This document shows, piece after piece, positions 44,042 through 56,440 of a stretch of 64,000 nt of DNA; within the stretch, counting starts at the first letter, position 1, and each line of letters starts with the position of its first letter. Location: positions 18,486,611 to 18,550,610 of the forward strand of contig NC_056552.1 of assembly GCF_910596095.1 (NCBI RefSeq). Direction: 5' to 3'. The notes beneath the pieces were generated by a model. That model was not told where the DNA came from. It saw only the letters and a list, made by a program, of their open reading frames with translations, and did no database searches. Made by a program: the position numbers and the translations under genes. This DNA comes from Thunnus maccoyii (Eukaryota > Chordata > Actinopteri > Scombriformes > Scombridae).

Positions 44042-46285
44042 GTTAACTTACCTGTGGCAGGTGAGGTGAAATGACAACATTTCCAACTTATAATCACTCA
44101 GATGAATCGATCAGTCTACAAATAACTCATGAGAAAACAGTCTGAAAGTTGATGTCGGCTTTTGTGTGTTTCATTTCTAAGATTCTTAAGTGATCACAGG
44201 GCGGCATCTCTAATGTGAGCATGAAGGAATTTGGTTAAATCACATTAACTAGTACAGCAAAACATGATGTACTCATTAATCATGTTTTGTTTAATTCAGT
44301 TTCATTCTCGCTGACAAGACCAGTGACCATAAAGTCTCATCACTGCCACCTAATGGACAATATGTTCATTTTTGAGATCAAGCGCTGCAAATGGTCAACA
44401 TTAAAATACATTTTAAAACCTCATAACTGTCCCTTCAAGAAAATACGTAAATTGTGGTGCATCTGTGTCTTTTACAGAAGAGACAACAACAAAGTTAGTA
44501 TAATAATATGATGATATTATAAAAATAGAGTGGAATAAAATAGTGTTGGTGAAATGAAAATAAAATTTCTTTACTTGTATTTTTGATATACATGCAGCCT
44601 ATCTCAAAGACATGACTGTGCATTTTTGTTAAAGGGCATTATAAAAGCACATGAGATCCTCCCGTTATGCTGAGTCATCCTTTATATGACTTCACTGGGT
44701 AGCAAGCTGACAGAATATGAGGTATAAATCAATAAAAAAACAAAGATATCTCAAAAATAAAATGCTGCATTTGTCTTGGATTTATACTTAATGTTAAATA
44801 ATTTTATAACAATAATCAATTATGTTTATAAAGTGGCGATTATTTAAGAGATTAGCCTATGTTAGTCTGTGTATGATCTTGCACAGCATCAAACACCACA
44901 GCCAAAGCACCAACACTAGTATAAAACCACACAAGAGATTTAAAACAAGAGCTGCTGCATGTCTTTCCATATGTAAGGGTGGGCGGAAGGGGCATGCAGG
45001 GTCACCATTATTACTGTAGTGGCTTCTAGAAGTGATGAGAGGGATAACCTCACTGGCAGAGGTTACACACTCTCAGAACAGGCTTTCATTGCTTCTTTTT
45101 GCCCACAGACACACAGCAGCCAAGTGGCCCAATCCATCTCCAAAATGGTGCAGATTCAATTCCTGGTATAGTTAGCATGTCTTTCAGAAAGGGCTGTTTG
45201 GTGCCACTTTTCTGATCTTCAGTGTACAATCAGTTTTGTAATTATGTAATTGTATAATTTCTCTGTTAGTATCTCGTTCTAGTTTTAATTCCTCCAAAAT
45301 TATCCAGTCCTGTGTTGAGGAACATGTGGAATTTCTTTCCTAAGACAACCTTCCACTCAAAAATAAAAATAACAACAGAAATATGTTGTTTCTGCAACTG
45401 GCTCCATTCATAACAAGAGCTGATGTGCTGTTATGTGAGGGGTAAGACAAACATGTAGAAACAGTCACAGTCTACATAACCCATTTGAAGAGGACTGAAC
45501 TTTAAATTCTGTTAATAAATATTTGAACAACCTCAAATGAACATCAACAATGCCTCTGTTATATTCATATGTGCCAGTGAGCCAGCATGCACAATACCAG
45601 GACTCTGAAACTGCAGAAGCTAATTTGCAGACTTAATTTTATTATTCAGTGCTTTCCCCACTGAAACATATAAAAATGTCTTCTCTGTTTTCTTGTTCTA
45701 TGTTATTTTGGTGAGTCTCTGTACGGTTCAAGTGACAAAAACTCATTTATCTGAGTGTGACTTGCTTGTTAAGTGCTGCTCCAGACAAAACCTGGGCATA
45801 AAATCAGGACTGGATCATCACTGGGGGAACTGCCCAATAGCGCCAGACTCAAAGGGGCCTCGATAGCCTAAAATTCATTGTGTGGCAGTTGGTTTGTGGT
45901 AATATAAGTTGTAATTTTGCACTAGACAATGACAACAAGCTTTATTCAAATGAATTGCTTACTTTTTTATTTGTTGGTCATTCACAATCAAGCCCCTGCA
46001 ATCTACCAGTCAACTATATGCATTTGTCTCCAATACCAATCTAATGACACTATGTGAAGCGGAGGGCTTTCACCCAGCTGTAAGACTGAGTCTTTCCATT
46101 TGGATTGTAATTGCGTATATTTTTACTCCACCTGAGCTCTTCTCAAGCACACAAACTAACAAAAAATGGTGATGTGAGTGACCATTATTATTACGGCTGT
46201 AGAACATACACAACAGCAAAATAATAATGGAAAAATAATCACATGAAGAAGAGAGTTCACAGAAATACAGTAGTTGTTCATTTAA
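44042..46285. other. intergenic stretch between tRNA-Ile and faap100
   Basis: No exon recognised. AT-rich; a vague tRNA-like or repeat-like string lies near 45120-45170. No ends of a mobile element could be fixed. Confidence 0.45.
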
Positions 46286-46291
46286 TTTATT
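46286..46291 (-). terminator. candidate polyadenylation signal of faap100
   Basis: AATAAA on the minus strand, about 237 nt past the faap100 stop codon, a plausible 3' UTR length. Confidence 0.45.
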
Positions 46292-46527
46292 GTCATGTGA
46301 CTGGAACCAAATAATCACTCCTATACATCGGCAAATAAGATCATCTTCAAAGTCATGCCACAAATTCTTCTTTGTGTTAAATATAAAATGTTCACAGTCA
46401 GTATTTACACTAGCACAGAGTATTATGGACCATGAGTGGTTATTATTTTTTTAATCAGCTGCAAAGCCAGATAACATAATACGAAGAAAGGCCAAGGGCA
46501 GTGGTGTAGGCTCGGCTGAGATAAACA

Positions 46528-49500
46528 TTAAATTATGAGGAGAGGATTTTCTCTCAGTTCTCGGTACACACTGAGGAGAGATCGGGTCATCTGCCCTGCG
46601 GACACACCCACACCAGAGGCCCCAGAGATACGACTCTGCTGGATCTGCTGCAAGAGGCGCTGACATGAGAGGAGGGGAAAAGAGTTAAAAAAGACAGAAG
46701 CAGGGAGATCATTTTGACAAAAACATAAAAATGGAATATTTATGCAAATGTAGATGTACCCAGTGCATCTCTGTGTTTTTGGCCTGAATGTTTGAGGCAA
46801 AATGACAAAAAATATTACAATGGATTACAAAAATATATTTAACACACTGGTCAAATATTGAACATTTTCTTTATTTATAAATGCAGTAGTAAATCAGTTA
46901 TTAAATTAACTTTAAAAAACAAGCATTTGCTGGTCAGAGCTTCTCATACTTGAAGGTTTGGTTTTTTTTCTTCATGTCACATCATTGTACTTTGAAGACC
47001 TTTGGATTTTTTGGCCATTTGTCAGGCAAACTAAGCACTTTGGCCTCTGGGAGCCCTCAGCTGACACTTGACATTATGTTTACAGGCTGAATTAATAACT
47101 GATCAAACTGATAATCAACACATTTGTCAGTAATGAAATCTAATTATTAACATAATAAAGTTGGTCTTACCTCAGCCTGCTGTGGTACCTGTCTTAAACC
47201 TGAATTCTGCATCCCCTTTGAGGAAGCAGTCCTCTCAGGAGCCCTCTGCAACAGAGTCTGCATCAAACACAGCAGATGTTCAAACACGAGAAATTTTAAA
47301 TATTAATTCTGAGAAACCTCTTTTACCCATTTCTGTGTATCTGAAGGCAGGTACACCCTACATACATCTTTTCATAATCCTCTAGTCTGGGCTAGAGATA
47401 AATAAATAAATTACAGTAAGAATTTTCAATAACTAAATAAAATTGAGTTTGGAAAAGAGGATGGAGGTCTATTCTCCATTACATGTTATTATAGTGCTTC
47501 AGAGCTTTCCTGCATTAACAAATAGCCTAGAATAGATACAGTATTTTGAGTGTACAATGAAACTCCAGCCAATTGTGTGTGTGTGTGTGTGTGTGTGTGT
47601 CAAGTACAACATAAAAAACTCCAGATGTCCCACAAACATCACTGTCTTGTCTAAATGTACTAGTAAGCTTGTGTGTGTTTGTACCTGTACTCTACACAGG
47701 ACGGCATGGTGCAGCCCACACACTGCCGCCATAGATGAGCTCTCAACCTGAACCTCCACTGTAGCCGGAGACTCCTCCCCTTCATTTACCTGTAGAACAA
47801 AGGCGAACAACACCTCCTTGTTTTATCAAATGCATCTACACCATCCAAGATAAAATATACAGGGTAAACTGTTGTGAAATATTAGGTGATGCTTTGCCTC
47901 TTTTGCAGTCAGTTTGACTGTGTGTCCGTTCGGATCTTGAGCATGGACCACTGAGCTGTTGATCCTGTCTCCTTGCTGTCCCCTCTTCACTCCTCCAGGA
48001 CCTTCAGACAACAGCCAATCCAGCAGAGCGAAGCACACATTTGGAGGAGCCGACTTTGCCCCCTGAGGGTCCAAATCTGAGGTTTTCAACATTAATGTAT
48101 CCCTTAGCAACTCTGACGACACCCTTACACTTGCCAAATACTGCTCTTTCTCAGGGTTTGCAGCTCTCTCTCCTCCTCCTCCACTGCGCCTCATCTGGCG
48201 TGAGATTAAAAAAGCTTTGATGGTATCAGTGGTGGTGATGTTGTGGGATTGAGATGTGCCGTTCTTGTGTGTGGCTGTGGGACTGTTCACCTGCAGGGCA
48301 TGCAACCAATCCACTGTCAGTGTGTTCAAGGGCAAACTGATACAAGTACTCTGCGAGCCGGGGAAGTTTGCCGCCCCCTCCTCTCCAAGGAGACTCGCGA
48401 GTGAGAAGATGAGTGAGCAGCTAACTGTAATGGGGAAGGATGTGTCGCCTGTAGCTGCTAGTGGCAGTGACACCTCTAGCTTTTCTCCTGGATGCAGATT
48501 GTGGAAAGGGAATGAAAAATTTATGGAGGAGCTTTCCCCTCCTGCCCTGAGGGAGCAGGAGAGAGGAAACACAGTGAGGTTTAGTGTCCAGCCTCGTTCC
48601 AGAATATAAGAACTTCCATTATCCAGGAAACACGTTAAGTTCAAGGAGTCTTTCTGAAGCAATCTGCTCCATGCGGTCACAGCATGACATCTGATTGGCT
48701 TCTCCTGGATGGGAGGCTGCTCTGCACTGTTTGCACTGGCTGTCAGCAGGAAGCTGATGTTGAGCACCTGATTCAGGTGCCTCAGAGTTTGGTTTTTGGA
48801 TTTGATGGCAGTTTTGAGAACGGATGCTCTAAAAGGAAAACAAGTAAAAGCACATTTATCTCAATATTTGCTGACTACAATAATTCTACAGTGTTTTGTT
48901 TCAGAGTTGTATTACATTAGCAGTCAAAAAGGGGATCATGTTGGGTGTAGCTACCTTTCACAAACGTCCCCGATAGCTGACAGGAGGTCCCGGACGCAGC
49001 GGCCCACCTGTGTGGAAAGGAGCGATTTTGCGCCGTCTCTCCCCACAGGCGAGGTAATCGTCTGCAGCCGCCCTCTGCTAGACAGCCCCAGCAGCTGGAT
49101 TTCACCTGGTATGTAAGAGCGATTTTCAAAGTTAGAAAAAACATTCTAGAGAGCACATAAGAGGAGTTCAGAGTCAGAAGTTAAACAAAGATATAAGATG
49201 AGTAGTTACTAAGAAACTGAGACAGCAATCATTTAGGGCCAATTAAATCACTGTACAACATAATGGCCAGTGAACTCACAGAGAGTCTTAGAGGCAGAAG
49301 GCAGAGCAACACAGTGGTTCAATAAAAAGTCTTATTACCTCATTGTGATGTCAATCTCTAATCAAATACTCTTATCTGCCACACATATCATATTAGACAA
49401 TTGTCAAGAATTAGCATCATGCGCTTTGCAACCTGTCCACTTTTCTAACGTCTTAATTGAGGCAGAAATGAATTGAAAAACAGACATCACTGCTGATGAA

Positions 49501-52204
49501 ATGATATAAACCAGAGTAGAAAACTCTCATGTTGACGTCCGCAACTAATGATCATTTTCATTAGAGCTGCAACAATTAGTCAAATAATCAATAAGTTGAT
49601 TGAAAGAAAATTAATTACCTACAATATAATATGATTAATCGATAAATGGACAATCGATTAATCAAATTAAGTAATTCTTTCAAGCAAAAACACCAAACAT
49701 TTGATGACTCCAGGTTCTCAAATGTCAGAATTCACTGCTTTTCATGGTTCTTTTATCATAGTAAATTGAATATTTTAGGGTTTTGGACATTTGAAGACAT
49801 CACCTTGTGCTCTAGAATACTGTGATGGATGTTTTTTTGGTGTTTTCCGATGTTTTAAACGATTAATTGATTGATCAATGAAATAATTGTCAGATTAATT
49901 GATAATGAAGAGAATCGTTAGTTTCAGTTCTAATTTTCATTATTGATTAATCTATTTAAAATATCAGAAAATAATGAAAACTGTTCATCTGAGTTTCCAA
50001 GCTGACCTCTTCAAATGTCTTATGTTGAGCACCCAACAGTCCAAAACCCAATGATAATCAGTTCACAGTGATATTAAACATAGAAAGCTGCAAAACCTCA
50101 CATTAGAGAAGCTTGAGCCAGACAGTGCTTGCCAATTTCTGTTTGATAATTTACTTATTAGTTTAATTAAATTTTTTGGTGAATATTTTTCTGGCGTTTG
50201 ACTCATCCATGAATCGACAGATTGTTTCAGGATTATTCAGCTTTCCCTCTTCTACGTGAATCGGAGGACGGCAGCTTGTTGCAGACTTGATTCAAACCTT
50301 GACGCAGAGCTAAACAGCATAAAGAGATGATCCACTGGCTTTCAGATGGACCCCGTTTTCATATTTCACTATCATATGACTTAACTTGCAGATAACTGAA
50401 ACCTGAAATTGAATTAAAATTGAAACAGTGACTGTGAACATTTAGTCAACTTTTTCTAACTTAGTTTTTTGTCAAAGTTGTGTTAAAAGCAGCTTGAAAG
50501 AGATGCTTTCAGATATGATGTTGGAAAATACATAAATACATAATGAAAACTGTGAAAAGGATCATGTTAACTTAGTGATTTCTTTCATTAAAAAGTTGCT
50601 GTTTGGCAGCTGATTCAGATTTTGGAGTTTCCCACAACAACACAATACCATATCTATGGTATGGTTACGGCTGCCAGAAAGGAAATCATTCTAAAAATAA
50701 ATTCTTTGCATTTGTAAATTGAACATTTCTGTGTGTTTGCTTTGACAATGAGCCTCAGTTTGCTCACCTGCAGAGCTGCATGTAGGTTCAGCCAAGGCAA
50801 TGACTCTACACACATTCAAACTGGTAGGGCTTTGAAGGGCAGCTGCTGTCTTACTGGATGCCTCCTCATCCCTTCCTGGTTCTGCTCTCCCAGATAATCC
50901 CTCTAATAGATCCAGAGCCAGCAGGTCTGAACCAGTGCTGTAGTAAAGACAGTGTTTATCCACACAGGCACACACCACAGGCCCCGGTACACACCCCTCA
51001 GTAAAACTGGCTATCATGCCCTTTCCCTCTGGCCCTCCCTTGTCAGCCTTGATCAGCAACACTCTCCCTTGTTCGCCTGCTGCCACCAAACACTGTCCCG
51101 AACCCGTTTCCATGACAACAGATGCTCGAACAAATACGACCGGCTGCTCAAGGCTATGCATGACTCTGAGACGTGATCCTGGGAGACGCAGAGGTAGGAA
51201 ACACAGGCGCCCGTCTGGCAGACCACAGAGGATAACCGGTGATTTGGCGAGGGCAGTGTCAATCCCAAACAGAAGTTTGAAGAGGACAGGCTCCAGGGGG
51301 GAGTGGCCGTCAGTTAAAGTTGCCTCTGATAAAGAAGTGCAGGAGGAAGATGGTGGTGTTGTATCGCCAGAGTGGACACAAACTAGCACTGGCCTTCTTC
51401 CTAGTCCTCCCTTTCCCTCCGTGCTATCATGCACAACAGCTGAGACCAGTGGGAGACTGAATGAACTGAGCATCTCATAGCTGCTAGGCGCTGGCAGTGT
51501 TGGTGTTTTGTACACGGTCAACAGCCAGGATGTGTCTCTCTGGGAAAGGTTCAAGAGCATAGAGCCGACAAGGAGCAGAGATAACACTCCTTCCTCTTCA
51601 ATGACAAGACACTCTGAGGAGATTTTAACCTGAGCAAGACTTGAGGATACATCAGCCAGTGAGGTTTGAAACCTGCAGTGGTGAAAAAGTCAAATGAGTG
51701 AGGCATTAAATTTAACAGTTTGTACAACACATGGACAATTCTTCATACATGGACCAGTTTATAAACTATTGTGAATGCTGACAGCCTATATGAAGGCACG
51801 GCTCATACCTGGATAGCAGAAATGATGAGCTGACACAGTAAACTCCACTCCTGCAGGCTACATAGAGGAACTGCTTGTCATGGCTCTCAACCAGGTCACT
51901 CACAGCACCAGGAAACTGGAGGACAGCCTGCAAAAAAAGTGACAGAACACAGTAAATCTTAGAAAATGTGGAGACAGATTTTTCTTGACTCTGCAGTGTA
52001 ATTGTGGCACCTGATAAATGTATAATACTGTACACATCAGTTACTTACCCTGAGTTTTCTCTCCTTGGTATTGAAGACATACACCTCTTCACTGCCAGTG
52101 CAGATGTACACATCTGTCCCAAAACAGCACTTGACTTTTGTTGTGCATGACGTTGCTGAGAAGCCAAACTCTGCCAAAGTCTCAACAGCACACCTTCCTT
52201 CCAT
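46528..52204 (-). CDS. faap100: Fanconi anaemia core complex-associated protein 100
   Basis: FAAP100 forms the FANCB-FANCL-FAAP100 subcomplex of the Fanconi core E3 ligase, which monoubiquitinates FANCD2/FANCI in DNA cross-link repair in the nucleus. Eight exons were read on the minus strand: 52204-52049, 51927-51809, 51672-50768, 49105-48955, 48828-47898, 47789-47685, 47257-47171 and 46659-46528. Phases match at every junction and give 861 residues (human 881). Shared landmarks are SPVILCGLPDGRLCF and LPGPV-like GCVPGPVVCACVD in the beta-propeller-like N half, SLNVCRVIAL, LSAIGDVCERV followed by a coiled-coil-like stretch, WSRLLQ ... LERGWTLNLTV, VEVQVESSSMAAVCGLHHAV, and the C-terminal LLSVYRELRENP. 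Intron 5 appears to use a GC donor. Intron 3 holds a self-nested hAT element. The gene is head to head with birc5. Confidence 0.95.
49530..50235. mobile_element. older copy of the same hAT-like family, split by the 49562-49932 insertion
   Basis: GCAACTAATGATCATTTTCAT before the inner element and ATTATTGATTAATCTATTT after it are the beginning of a family member. The family interior continues (AAATATCAGAAAATAATGAAAAC, CTCTTCAAATGTCTTATGTTG) to an end near GAATCGACAGATTGTTTCAG (about 50212-50231). Outer boundaries are approximate. Confidence 0.65.
49562..49932. mobile_element. hAT-like MITE with perfect 8-bp target duplication (faap100 intron 3)
   Basis: Begins TAGAGCTGCAACAATTAG and ends AATCGTTAGTTTCAGTTCTA, inverted-repeat ends of a well-known fish family rich in ATTAATCGAT text. 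Both flanks are exactly ATTTTCAT (49554-49561 and 49933-49940). 371 bp, no coding capacity. The flanking sequence itself belongs to an older copy of the same family. Confidence 0.85.
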
Positions 52205-52758
52205 AGCCACAACAGAGGAGAAGAAGAAGCAGAAACTGTCGAGTCTGCATATATAACTCACTGTGAACACCTCTTAACTGACTGAGGTGTACGAAGAGTA
52301 ATTGGTAACGCGAAATAATCCCGAACCGGTTGTTGAAGCTCTCGCAAAGTTCCGCGCGTCGCATTTTGGACCAATAACCGTCAAGAACTACATTACCCAT
52401 GATGCTGGCCGGCGGATGTGGGTTTTATAATCGAAATTCCTGCTCGGCTCATTGAAGAGGATGAGAGAAACATGTTCGGACTTCTTTTGAATACAATTTA
52501 ATATTTATTGTAGATTTGTTCCTTCTTTTTGTTCGACATTTAGCGCCATTAGTCTTCACCATGGATGTAGTCTTCATCCCCACGCGGCGTAGCAACGTAA
52601 CGAAGAAGCTACGTACAGTACGTGATCTTATCCGCCAATCAAAACAGCCAAAAGAGAACATTCACCAAAATTTGAAAACGCCCTGTAGCTCGGTGGCTGC
52701 TTTAACTGGCGGTGATACAAACGTTGTTGACATTTAACCGTATTTAACGCTAAATACG
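52205..52758. promoter_or_regulatory. shared divergent promoter of faap100 and birc5
   Basis: 554 bp separate the two start codons. It holds a CCAAT box (52371-52375), a ZNF143/Staf-like box ACTACATTACCCATGATGC (52387-52405), a CpG-containing TTCCGCGCGTCGC (about 52350-52362, E2F-like), a second CCAAT box in TCCGCCAATCA (52635-52639) and TTTGAA (52671-52676), which matches the CHR element of G2/M genes. The CCAAT-to-CHR spacing of about 31 bp is close to that of known NF-Y/CHR promoters. There is no TATA box. That mammalian BIRC5 is controlled through CDE/CHR is established knowledge; use of these sites here is inference. Confidence 0.7.
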
Positions 52759-55700
52759 ATGGAGCCATTAAACGAAGAGGACATCAAAATGTATTTTTAT
52801 GAGCACAGGCTGAAGACTTTCGAGGGCTGGCCGTTCGACGAAGACTGCGCGTGTACCCCGCAGAACGTGAGTAAACGTTGAAACGGTTGACTTTTGCTAC
52901 TGTTAGCTACCACTCGCAGGCTAACACAACAACAATTAACGTCAGCTTTAAAACAAGACAAACACTAATATTCAAATGAAATACGCTGTAACCTTACCTA
53001 TGGTTTAGCTGTGGGTTTAGTAGATACACTAGTTCACGGTAGTTTTCAAATCCATAACGCAAAGTCGCCTTGTCGTATTTAGTACAAAGCTTAACGCTAA
53101 CAAGTCAAAGCTTTGAGCTTGTTAGCAGTAAACATGTATTTAGCTTAAGTACCACAGTGTTGTCGCCCATATGATTATGGTAACTTAGCTCCAATTTGAG
53201 GTCAGCTAACAAAGTAACTTAGCCCCAGTTTGTGCGTCACATGTATGGGTCCAGGTGTCATCTGATAATTCGTAATTCAAAAACCGTGTTTGTCATTGTC
53301 AGAATCGAAATCCGTGTATTAGCAATGTATAACTTACAACATACAATGAGTCTTTGCGTTTGCTAACAAAAATAATAGCTTTGAAATAACAACAAAAAAT
53401 AAAAATGATAAATCTTGAAATGTAATATTGACTGTACAAAGAAAATATGGATTGTGCTATGGACAAAGAAATGAAGTGTATGAAATATATGAAGGTGACA
53501 AGTGCAAAAATTAAATGTGACATGTGCAGAAATAATTAAATTATGTAGCAGTGGAGGTTGAATACAATGTACAAGTCTGGTTTGATGAAATATATGAAAA
53601 TGACCATTGCAGGGTTTAAACAAGGAATGTGAAATGTAAAGTCCAGTTTGATAACAGTACAGTTAAGCTATTTAGTCCTGTGTATAGCTGCATAAATATG
53701 TGAGAGACACAAACAAAGTATAAATGCTGTAGTTACTGTTATTATCTAGCTAGCTATTGTGTTGAAGGAGTAACGTTACCAGCGTACCTGAGCTTCAAGG
53801 CACAGAGTTGACACAACTAGGGATGCACGTAATGCTTAGTTTCATTATTGACTAATCTTTTAGTCTACTAGGTTAATCTATAAAATGTCAATGTGAATTG
53901 ACTAATCATTTCCACATATAAATACAAAACCTTTTTTATTTGCATGTCTGTTCATTTGTTTCATCAGATGGCCAAAGCTGGCTTCATCCACACCCCATCA
54001 GAGAACAGCCCAGACATCGCTATGTGTTTCTTCTGCCTCAAAGAGCTGGAGGGCTGGGAGCCAGAGGATGACCCAGAGTAAGACGACCATATTACTGGGT
54101 GCAGGAGCCAAAACACAAATAAAAGGACAAGAGATTTGTGCTGCTTCAATACTTTGTCATTAAAGTTCCTTTCAATTTTCTAATTAGTCTAATTCTCTTG
54201 GGAAATAGGGGAAAGGTGAAATAACAACAAGCTATAAAAACAAACACAGTAGTAAAGCAGATTGTAAAGTACGGTGGTCTTACATTTATTATCAGTATAT
54301 GCATGTAAGGCCAAACCGAGATGATGTCTGCTAATCACAATATCATCAGGGTTATTTTCTCAGACTTTAGAAAGTTCCTCCAGAACCACAGAAGACATGA
54401 CTCATCTAATATCTTAAAACTAATTGGTCAACTCCGTGTTCAAATTAGCACAAAATGATTCATGTAAACACATTTATTTAAGGCAGCTAGATATCTCTTG
54501 ATCCTGGGACATTTTCCCATCTTTCCTGAGCAGGAGACCTGGTGATAAAGAAATACAACTATAAACAAAATAACCAAAGTTCTTTCACGATTAAAAAGAC
54601 TATTATTACTATTATTATTAGTGTAGAGAAGCCCATTAGTGTTTGCTTTTTTCGTCTTTTTTTTTTGCTGTCCATTTTTGAGGCCATAGTTTAGAATATT
54701 TTTAAGCACGTAAGTGTACTAAAAGCCAGTGTAGAAAAAACACAGCAGCGCATTTTGCATGGCACTTCCTCCATGTGTTCCCAATTTGCATGTAAGCCTT
54801 GTTAAGTCCCTCATCACTCTCTCTTGTTTTGTTGCCAGAAAGGAGCACAAATCTCACTCGCCGTCCTGTCACTTCATCACCCTGAAGAAAAAAGTGGAAG
54901 AGCTGACTGTGGAAGAGTTCGTCAAACTACAGAAGGAGAGACACAAGTTCATCACTGTATGTTCTTCAGAGGACACCCAACTTCCAAATTATTGACTTGC
55001 ATAATGCTTGCTGTAATCATTCCTCTTGTTCATACTGGCTATTAAAAGATCTCCTCCAAATGCCCTTACAGTGTAAGTGATCGGGACAAAGTCCACAGCT
55101 GTTGTTTTAGGGGAAAAAATTATTTAAAGGTTTTTCTGGAAATAATATGAGGCTCCAGCCATCTGTGTTAGTCAAATGAAGTGGATATCTTCCACAGTTA
55201 GTCTTTCTAGTTAAAAAAAAATCCCCTCTGTGTCTCAATGGACAGTGTTTTCCTGGTCAGTTGCAGTGGGAGGATTGTAACAAAAAGAGGGAATTTAGCA
55301 CTAAAAAGACAGTAACTTTGAAGGTTATTGACTTGATCTGACTAATTTGGACGAGTGAAGCCTTTCAGATAAACTTTTGAAAGCATTTATGCACAGCAGG
55401 ATTGTGAATTTTGTCCCCCCTTCATTCACATTGTAAGTTCATTATAAAGGAGTCTGATGACCAGTATGAGCAGGAGGAATGATTACAGCAAGAAAAACAT
55501 GTGTCAGTGTCCGTTTGGGCACATGACTGTTGTTTTAGGACAGACTTGGAAAAATTGTGAACCTATCCTTTAATTGTACAAGCCAGATTAAAGAATGAGC
55601 TTGTCAGTATTTTTTTTTCTAGTCATCTCTCTTGTCTTTTACCTTTTTTTTTCACCTTTTTATTTTACAGCTTGACAAAAGTCTACAAATTATCCATTTC

Positions 55701-55861
55701 TAAGTTCCTGTCAGAGCACAAGACCTTTGCTTTATGTCTGATCCATATATCCTTTCTCCCACTTACAGAACAAATCCTGTAAAGAGGCCATCACCAAGTT
55801 TGAAGATGCAGCCAAATTGAGAAGAGGTGATATTATCAAGACAGCCATGGGTGAAGAGTGA
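52759..55861 (+). CDS. birc5: survivin (baculoviral IAP repeat-containing 5)
   Basis: Survivin is a subunit of the chromosomal passenger complex with Aurora B, INCENP and borealin; it targets the complex to centromeres and the midbody. Four exons: 52759-52866, 53968-54077, 54839-54956 and 55769-55861, with in-phase GT-AG junctions, encode 142 residues, the same length as human survivin. The single BIR domain has zinc ligands C56, C59, H76 and C83 (MCFFC ... EHKSHSPSC). T33 in CACTPQN matches the CDK1 site T34. The C-terminal part forms the long helix of the family ([16 protein letters not shown] ... [11 protein letters not shown]). There is no RING or CARD, as expected. Teleosts have duplicates (birc5a/b); which one this is was not decided, though the tmem235 neighbour supports the orthologue of the human locus. 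Intron 1 contains a hAT-family fragment at about 53822-53930. Confidence 0.96.
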
Positions 55862-55934
55862 CACAAGAAAAGACGCAAATTTGTGGTCTCTCATGTCTGT
55901 ATGTCTACTTTTTTCATGTAGTCTGTTTTTATTC

Positions 55935-55940
55935 ATTAAA
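55935..55940 (+). terminator. candidate polyadenylation signal of birc5
   Basis: ATTAAA 73 nt past the stop codon, followed by T-rich sequence. An (ATT)n microsatellite follows at about 55976-56008. Confidence 0.5.
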
Positions 55941-55975
55941 CATATTATTCTTATTTTCCCTATATTGGATTGTTG

Positions 55976-56008
<33 letters not shown>

Positions 56009-56009
56009 G

Positions 56010-56440
56010 TTAAAGCCCCCCTCCACTCAGAAATGTGTTTTGTTGGATGTTCTTTGACACTTAGCATATCTTAAAATCTGCACCTCCCTACCTTTCCAAC
56101 CATTTTAATCCATTAAAAAACAACCACTCCCTCAACACTAGAAGCAGTCTAACAAATATTCCTATGAGATTTAAAACATGTTTTGGGAAAAATACATTAT
56201 TATACACAGCTTCATGTCATTGGAACAAGCTGCCTCTCTCACTTAAGCTAAACCCAGTTGTGAGGAGTTTTAAATCAGGTCTCAATCATTTTTAGATGTA
56301 CAATTGCTTCATGTTTTACTGTGTTTGGGTTTTTTAAGTCTAATGTCATTCTTGTTTGGCACTTATTCAATCTGCCATCTTGTGCTGCAATAGAGGATCA
56401 CAATGGAAATAAGCCTTACTGCTTTTTTTGTGTATTTTAG
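56010..56440 (+). mobile_element. 3' fragment of a LINE-type retroposon
   Basis: A frame from about 56122 to 56296 reads NHSLNTRSSLTNIP, then CHWNKLPLSLKLNPVVRSFK and a stop. This pattern (Y/N-TRS followed by W-N-LP and SFK near the end) is the C terminus of reverse transcriptases of several vertebrate LINE families. A short 3' UTR follows, with GGCACTTATTCAATCTGCC. The rest of the element is missing. It sits just past the 3' end of birc5. Confidence 0.6.

Noticed and set aside
45110-45175. tRNA-like string (CAAGTGGCCCAAT ... AGATTCAATTCCTGG)
   Set aside because: No acceptor stem or anticodon arm could be formed.
51016-51480. 154-residue plus-strand frame
   Set aside because: Antisense shadow of the large faap100 exon 3.
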